Both the position numbers and the translations under genes were made by a program. A stretch of DNA of 64,000 nucleotides from Chamaecrista fasciculata. Taxonomy: Eukaryota > Streptophyta > Magnoliopsida > Fabales > Fabaceae. Positions 57,743 through 64,000 of the stretch are shown piece by piece. Position 1 is the first letter of the stretch. Each line of letters opens with the position of its first letter. The DNA lies in assembly GCA_003254925.1 (NCBI GenBank), contig QANZ01023311.1, positions 186,001-250,000 on the forward strand, given 5' to 3'. A model generated the notes under the pieces. The model saw nothing but the letters and a program-made list of their open reading frames with translations. It was not told where the DNA came from and did not search any database.

Positions 57743-58111
57743 GGTTTAAGTGCACTTTTGGTCCCCTAACTTTCGTAAAGGTCTCAATTTGGTCCCTTAA
57801 CTTTTTTTGTTGCAATTTTGGTTCCCTAATTTTTGATAACGTCTCATCGTTGATTCTAAGTGCACTTCCAAGTCATGAAAAAGTCTCCTTATAATGGTCA
57901 TTTTTTAATCTACTTCACCCATATTTGCCACATCATCAGCTAACTCAGCCTGTCAGATAAGCACTAACGGCAGATAATGGATGGAAAAAGTGCACTTGGG
58001 ACCAACAGTGAGACGTTTTCAAAAGTTAGGGGACCAAAATTGCAACAAAAAAGTTAAGGGACCAAATTGAGACATTTGCGAAAGTTAAGGGACCAAAAGT
58101 GCACTTAAGCC
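57743..58111. mobile_element. Mutator-like foldback MITE
   Basis: The 369-bp element has ends GGTTTAAGTGCACTTTTGGT and, reversed, GGCTTAAGTGCACTTTTGGT. The exact 9-bp duplication TTTAAGTTA lies at 57734-57742 and 58112-58120. The arms are cleaner than in 55401-55776, suggesting a younger copy. Confidence 0.88.
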
Positions 58112-58120
58112 TTTAAGTTA

Positions 58121-60557
58121 ATTAAATTATTTTTTCAACCCAATCCAATTTAAGGATATATTAACAGTTAGTTTTTGTGGTCCAAGCATTCCCTTTGTTT
58201 CTAACTTGAGACATCAATCAAAATTGAGAACTGTACATGTCGGCGATTAAATTGCATTTACCAGATGTTAGGTACGTGTGTGCACTTGAGATGATAAATT
58301 ACGACCCCTTTTGAAATGACCTTTAATAAGAAACAGTGTCTCCTGTAAAATCGTAATCGAAAAAATGGTTGTAGCAAGATGTGACCCTTTTTTTCCCATA
58401 TATGGAATCCAGATGTGAACTAAAACTACAGCTGAATTTGAAGTTACTGGAAAAAGTTCAAAGGGTTCTCTCAGCAAATCACGATTTTCCAGTCACTCAA
58501 AAATTATGGTGGGTTTCATTTATCATCATGTTCATCGATATGATGTAAATCGATCATCACACGCAAATTGGGTTACAGTTTTATAACATAAGCAGACTAG
58601 GTCTGTTTGCAATTTGCATACATAAATAAGCATGTGACAGGTGGAAAGTAAAACGATATATAGGTGATGAAGGGATGATGACCAATTGGACATATGAGAA
58701 CAAGTTATAAGTGAATAAGTGATGAAGGGCTTGAAGTCTTTGTTTTGGGAATAAAATTAGTTTTCACTTAAATCATTATATAAATAAGTAAAAATAGAAA
58801 AGAGAATAAAATTTAATCAATCGCGCTATTATATAATAACTAGCCAATGATATCATAATACTCATGAGTTTTAAAACATAATTGAAAGAAACATTGTAAT
58901 AGACTAATTGTTATGTCATGATTCATTTTGTTAAAATTTCTTTGGTAAAACTCATTTTTACATACACTTTCTTCCGCATAGTTATTTTACTAAAAAAAAA
59001 TGTAATGGGATAAAACATTTAACAGAAGTGTTTTCAACAATATTTGAATTAGAGATATTATTTATGCAAATTGGAATATAATCCATATATACTTATCACT
59101 TGAATAAACTAAAAACAAAGCTAAAAAAATTAATTCAATTATTTAAAAAATAGTTCATAATTCATAAGATTGTAAGTTTAAGTTCTATTATTAATGTGAA
59201 AACTTTTGTTAGTAAAAAAATTATAAACACTTCAATTATGGAACTAAAGACATGCTTTTGTTTTGGTTAGTCTCCGAGACACCACTCACACAAAATTTTA
59301 TTTAAAAAATGAAAAATAAAAAAGCAAAAATTTTATTATGGATGATCAAGATAATTATATTCATTAGAGACTTTAAAATTTTATCTTGTAAAGTTGAGTT
59401 TAGATCCAGATCTAACGTCAACAAGTCTAAGTTCAAGTATAGAATTATTATACTCCTAATAATAAATATTTATTTGTATATATAAAAATATTTTTTTAAA
59501 AATTTTATGTATTAAAAAAATATTAAATCACAAAATATCTTATATATAATATATATTGAAGTAATTAATAATAATATAGTATATTTATAACTTTTAATCT
59601 ATTTTTCTATTTTTGTAGTTATAATCTTCTTTTTTGGGGTAAAATTATAGTTATAATCTGAGAGATCAAAAGTTGATAAAAATATATTTTGTTATAAAAA
59701 AAATAATTCATTTTCGATGTTTCTTGGTATCCGTGTCCAGATATGTGTAATAGACTATTTGATGGTCCAGATATAAAAATTGATTTTGATACTAATTCAT
59801 GTTTCCAATTTGAAAGATTATACTATGTTACACATATTTTATTTATAAGAGGGTAAATTACATAAAAAGTCTAATAGAAAAGGTATTTGTGGTTTAAAAA
59901 GTAATAAATAAGAACCTATATATGGTTTATTTCGTTAATAAAAAGTGTCATGAGATATATTTTCGTCTAAAATTTGACGAAAATTTTAGTTAAAATATTA
60001 TTTTAAGACCCTAACTATTAATTTTTATGTGTTTGACTCCCTCTTTGTATGTAATTTGACGAAAATCTTAGCTAAAATACTGTTTTAAGACCTTAACTAT
60101 TACTATGAAACTTTTTTTTTTGTGTCAAAGTCATTATCTCATATAAATAAGGAGTCAAACGCATAAAAATTAATAGTTATGGTCTTAAAATAGTATTTTA
60201 ACTAATACTCTTTAATCTGTAAGTTTTTTTGATGGGGATGAGCTCATCCTATCCTAATAATCCTATACCCTTGCCTCTCGTTCCCATAGACATAGAGGAA
60301 TCTCATCTTACTCCAATAATAATAAATTAATAATCCAACCGTAGATTTCAGAATGACCTGTCGCTGCTCTTGTCTACATAACAAACCCCTCCTTTCCTTC
60401 TTCCTTCACATCATCTCAATACTCTCTCCATTCTTCATCACCAAATCAAACTCTCTCTGTTTCTCTCTGTTTTCACACACACTATCTATCTACATATTCT
60501 GTCTCACAAATTAAAACGATCACTAGCTAGCTCATATATATTGATCAAGATTGAAAT
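58121..60557. other. AT-rich spacer and promoter of the BAHD gene
   Basis: No gene is seen. An imperfect inverted repeat lies at about 59978-60215 (TTTTAAGACCCTAACTATTA against the same inverted). The last 150 bases are CT-rich (CTCTCTCTGTTTCTCTCTG) and are probably the 5' UTR with a pyrimidine patch. Confidence 0.45.
59628..59647. mobile_element. Micro-retroinsertion
   Basis: The 20-base insert TCTTTTTTGGGGTAAAATTA lies between exact 12-base repeats TAGTTATAATCT at 59616-59627 and 59648-59659. Confidence 0.5.
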
Positions 60558-63263
60558 ATGTTAAAATCCGGAGAGCTCCCAGATTGTTTGTATTACAACA
60601 AGCCCATGAAAATCCCACCAAGTTCTCCAACTCCTACTCATTCTCTCTATCTCTCAAACCTCGACGACCAGAAATTCCTCAGATTCTCCATTAAGTATTT
60701 CTTCCTTTTCACCAAATCTCTCTGTCCCGATGCACTCAAACGCTCTCTATCTCGCGTCTTAGTGGATTACTACCCACTTGCTGGCAGATTGAAAAGTAAT
60801 AATAATAATGATGACAAGCTCCACGTGGATTGTAATGGTGAAGGCGCTTTATTCGTTCAAGCTTTCATGCCTATCTCTGCTCAAGAATTGCTTCAATTTT
60901 CTAATACGCCTAATACTTCTTGGAAGAAGCTTCTTTATAAGGTTCAACCGACTAGTTTCTTGGATGTGCCTCCTCTTATTGTCCAGGTCTGCTTTTTCTT
61001 ATCATTTTTGAGAGATCAATTAATAGTACTGCTTTGAAGAATCCAAAGATCACATATATCTCTAACATATATGTATCTTTGTTCCACATGTGTATGACAT
61101 AATATATATTACATTACATATATTTCTGAATTTTTAAAATTATTTTTTATAACTCTAATATATAAAAAGACACATTTGCCCTTTTTAAATTCTGATCAAA
61201 TTATATATATATAGTGTCAAATAATATAATTTCAAAAATTTTACATGTCCATCTCCTGTCTGGATAAATTATTAGTTACTGCTGTTATATGGCATTGCAT
61301 CACGAGTTATATACAGATAAGAATGAAATGTTGAAAATAAAGATATTGGAGTTTGTTCTGTTGCTATATATATAACCGTCAATATTGTATGATGATATGT
61401 TTGTTTACTTTTGGTTAGGAAGTTAGAATACAGGTTCATTAAGTTAATTAGTAAGCTAGTTAGCCATATACGACGAAGCAAGCCCCGGACAACATAATTA
61501 GTGGGAAGACATTATTAATTAAGCTTTGGCTCATCTTTAATTTGTAGTGCGCGCTTTGCTAGCTTAATCGCCACTTACCAGTTAGTAATAGTTATGATTA
61601 ATTAATTACACTTGTAATTAAGCTTAATAATTTCTTAAAAGTAAAACAAATGATGGAGTTATACGGCGACTTTATTTTTTTTTAAATAACTTTCTTTGGA
61701 CAGAGTCATAGCCTACATCATTTTGCTTTACATATCTCAAGATTATGATCTCCCTGCACTTTGCAGTTAAAAATTATATTATATATACAGTGACGTGCCT
61801 CTTCTTTATTTTAGCTTTCACTAAAGCACGTTGGTTGCATATCTTTTATGATATATATTATATATATATATATATCCTTAAAGTTTATTTGTAATTAATT
61901 TTATCTTTAAAATTTAAAATTTTATCGTTTGTTTTGATTTTATCTAATAAATTATTAACTATAAACTTTTATTATAAAATAACTTAAAAGAAAAATACTC
62001 TTGCTTATATTAAAAATTCACAGGAAGTCTATTATTAACGTATATGATAGGGCAGGAAATCCTCTCTCGCACTGCATCTTCTGCAGTATGGCAAAAGATC
62101 CTTTCCCATTTGACAAAATCAAAGATAGATGATAAAAGTAAAATTTTAAAGTTAAAATCAACATAAAACTAACTTTGGACAAAATTGAAAATCAATGTAA
62201 GATTTGATACTGAATAAGATATTTTCGCCTCATTAATTTTCAAGTTTAATGACGAAAATGTCCTCGATTAGCTGACTCAATCTTTATTTTTTCTCAGGTG
62301 ACAAGCCTCCGGTGCGGTGGGATGGTACTGTGCACAGCCATCAACCACTGTATATGTGATGGAATAGGCACATCTCAGTTCTTACACGCGTGGGCCCACT
62401 TGACTACAAAGCCCGATGGTGAATTACCAATATTACCCTTCCACTCTCGCCACCTCCTAAAGCCTCGAAATCCCCCACAGGTAAAATTCCCTCACCCAGA
62501 ATACTACAATTACAACACTACCCCTTTATCCTCTCAAGTGGACATCGTAAAGTTCCTACAGTCCCAACCCCTGATCGCCACGTGTCTTTTATTCACCTCC
62601 TCCCATCTCCTTCACCTAAAGCAACAATGCGTGCCGTCGCTAAAATGCACCGCTTTCGAAGCCCTCGCTTCGCACACGTGGCGCTGCTGGATTCGCTCAC
62701 TGGACATATCCCCCGCGGTTCACGCTAAGTTGTTATTCTCTGTCAACGTGAGGAAAAAATTGAGCCCGGAAATTCCGGAGGGGTATTATGGGAATGGGTT
62801 TGTGCTAGGATGCGCCGAAAGCAGCGTAGAGGAGTTAGTTACTGCTAACTTGCACCACGGCGTGAGACTTGTGCAACAAGGGAAGGAAAGGCTTGACGAT
62901 GAACAGTACGTGAGGTCAATGATTGATTTGTTGGAGGACAAAACAGTAAAAACGGATTTAGCGACGAGCTTAGTGATATCGCAATGGTCAAGATTGGGAT
63001 TGGAAGAAATTGATTTTGGAGAAGGAAAAACAGTGCACATGGGTCCATTGACTAGTGATATTTACTGTTTGTTTTTACCGGTGGTGGGTGATTTTAATGC
63101 GATAAAAGTGATGGTGTCGGTTCCTCAGAATGCGGTTCAGAAATTTAACTATTATATGACAGAGTACGTTTGGGATAGTAATAATAAACCAGAGAAGAAG
63201 AATGGTCAAAATGAAAATGGTAATGGCTATCATCATCATCCACCACACAATTATTTTATCTGA
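60558..63263 (+). CDS. BAHD acyltransferase (HXXXD type)
   Basis: Two exons (60558-60986, 62298-63263) joined in phase 0 give 464 codons, normal for BAHD enzymes, with the single intron at the usual family position. They transfer an acyl group from acyl-CoA to an alcohol or amine in the cytosol. The catalytic HXXXD is H160-CIC-D164 (INHCICDGIG). The structural motif near the C-terminus reads DFGEG (382-386) where most members have DFGWG. Other family marks are VLVDYYPLAGRLK, LKCTAFEALASHTWR, FSVNVRKKLSPEIPEGYYGN and ISQWSRLGLEEIDFG. The flanks resemble the clade of fatty-alcohol and omega-hydroxyacid hydroxycinnamoyltransferases, but the substrate cannot be read from sequence. The tail is Asn/His-rich (NGNGYHHHPPHNYFI). 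The 1.3-kb intron holds no gene. Confidence 0.94.
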
Positions 63264-63464
63264 ATTATTAAATTGCATATATATGTTATTTTTCTTCTTC
63301 CTATAGGAGGAGGAATCTATGTACTCGAATTTTCACGAGTCTTTGTACGTATATAGAGAGAGAGATGGAAGAGAAATCAAACTGATCACACTTTTGAATT
63401 TTGTATTTCTTGTATGTTATTCCCCTTCTCGAAAAAAGTTTACTAATGTCACGAGTCTAAAGTT

Positions 63465-63489
63465 CTTTTTTTTTTTTTTTTAAAGAATG
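63465..63489 (-). mobile_element. Micro-retroinsertion
   Basis: A 25-base insert (reversed it starts CATTCTTTA and continues as poly(A)) lies between exact 14-base repeats ACGAGTCTAAAGTT at 63451-63464 and 63490-63503. Confidence 0.7.
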
Positions 63490-63805
63490 ACGAGTCTAAA
63501 GTTGAAAAGCGTAAAAGGATGTGAATTTGTTGACCGAGAGTTCGAGACATGGAATTACTAGATTTTATATTATATTATATTATATAGATTTCATTTTTTA
63601 TTTTATCGTTCGTATTTTAAAATATAAGATATATAAAATAATAATAAACATCATGAGATAAAAAGTTAAATAATTTTTAATTACAACCTCTTAGTTTTTT
63701 AATTGACTCATAAAATAAATAATTTTGTAAAATTTAAAACATGCAAAATCACTCACAAATAATATAATACCGTATAACTATAGAAGTAGACAAGAAGTTC
63801 TTAAA

Positions 63806-63823
63806 GCTTACCAAGAAAAAAAA
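63806..63823 (+). mobile_element. Micro-retroinsertion
   Basis: The 18-base insert GCTTACCAAGAAAAAAAA lies between AAGTTCTTAAA at 63795-63805 and 63824-63834. Confidence 0.55.
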
Positions 63824-64000
63824 AAGTTCTTAAAAACTTGAAATTTTGTTGGTGGAAGTTTATTGTTTAAGGACAATGTCAAATTATTATCGGCCAAATA
63901 AAATGCATTAATTAAACAAACAGGCTCGCACTTCTTCTTCTTTTTTATTTCGGGAAAACAAATAGATTTAATCGTGTCACTTGTATGGTTGAATTATTAA

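Larger units (their letters stand above)
63264..64000. other. 3' flank of the BAHD gene
   Basis: This holds the 3' UTR and AT-rich DNA, with micro-insertions annotated at 63465-63489 and 63806-63823. A short ATATT run lies at about 63565-63590. No gene is seen before the window ends. Confidence 0.4.

Noticed and set aside
1..64000. CRISPR arrays, operons, prophage or bacterial transfer
   Set aside because: No spaced direct-repeat arrays or bacterial gene layout; all genes have plant introns and plant relatives.

Overview
The window is nuclear DNA from a flowering plant, almost certainly a eudicot; I cannot name the species. The evidence is AT-rich DNA with short exons bounded by GT...AG introns, proteins that match plant families closely, and dense short plant transposons (foldback MITEs, SINEs, truncated LINEs, solo LTRs). 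There are no operons, CRISPR arrays or bacterial signals. There is one 231-base assembly gap (56662-56892) and two isolated Ns (28684, 30279).

Eight protein-coding genes can be rebuilt from exons whose phases all close. In order they are: (1) 80-1231, minus, the 5' part of an organelle-targeted RsmI-type 16S rRNA methyltransferase that runs off the left edge; (2) 7374-9325, plus, a short BEL1-like TALE homeodomain protein (338 aa); (3) 11574-16282, plus, a chloroplast-type HflX GTPase (551 aa, 13 exons); (4) 17907-21526, plus, a membrane-anchored family GT4 glycosyltransferase (473 aa); (5) 21959-24493, minus, a RING-H2 protein with a predicted N-myristoylation start (440 aa); (6) 31721-39312, minus, an auxilin-like J-domain protein (1418 aa); (7) 49019-54038, plus, the mu subunit of the AP-4 adaptor (443 aa); (8) 60558-63263, plus, a BAHD acyltransferase (464 aa). 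They are independent housekeeping or regulatory genes. Two act in organelle translation (RsmI, HflX) and two in vesicle traffic (auxilin-like, AP-4 mu), but I see no sign that this neighbourhood is functional.

The intergenic DNA (about 1.2-7.4, 9.3-11.6, 26-31.7, 39.3-49 and 54-60.5 kb) is mostly short mobile elements whose boundaries can often be read to the base from target-site duplications (TSDs). They include Mutator-like foldback MITEs with 9-bp TSDs, two hAT-like MITEs with 8-bp TSDs, and two solo LTRs of one family in opposite orientation, each with a 5-bp TSD. There are also two 5'-truncated LINE tails with RNase H remnants, and tRNA-derived SINEs of three kinds.

The most unusual pattern is a set of at least sixteen tiny insertions (about 10-57 bp). 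Most are little more than a homopolymer A or T tract plus a few bases, often GGCCA or a close variant, and each sits between direct repeats of about 10-17 bp. They look like retrotransposition events that copied almost nothing but the poly(A) tail. A 334-bp piece of plastid DNA (3' end of rps14 through trnfM) lies in the first intron of the auxilin-like gene. I found no new multi-gene system; the notable material is in the mobile elements and in a few protein details.
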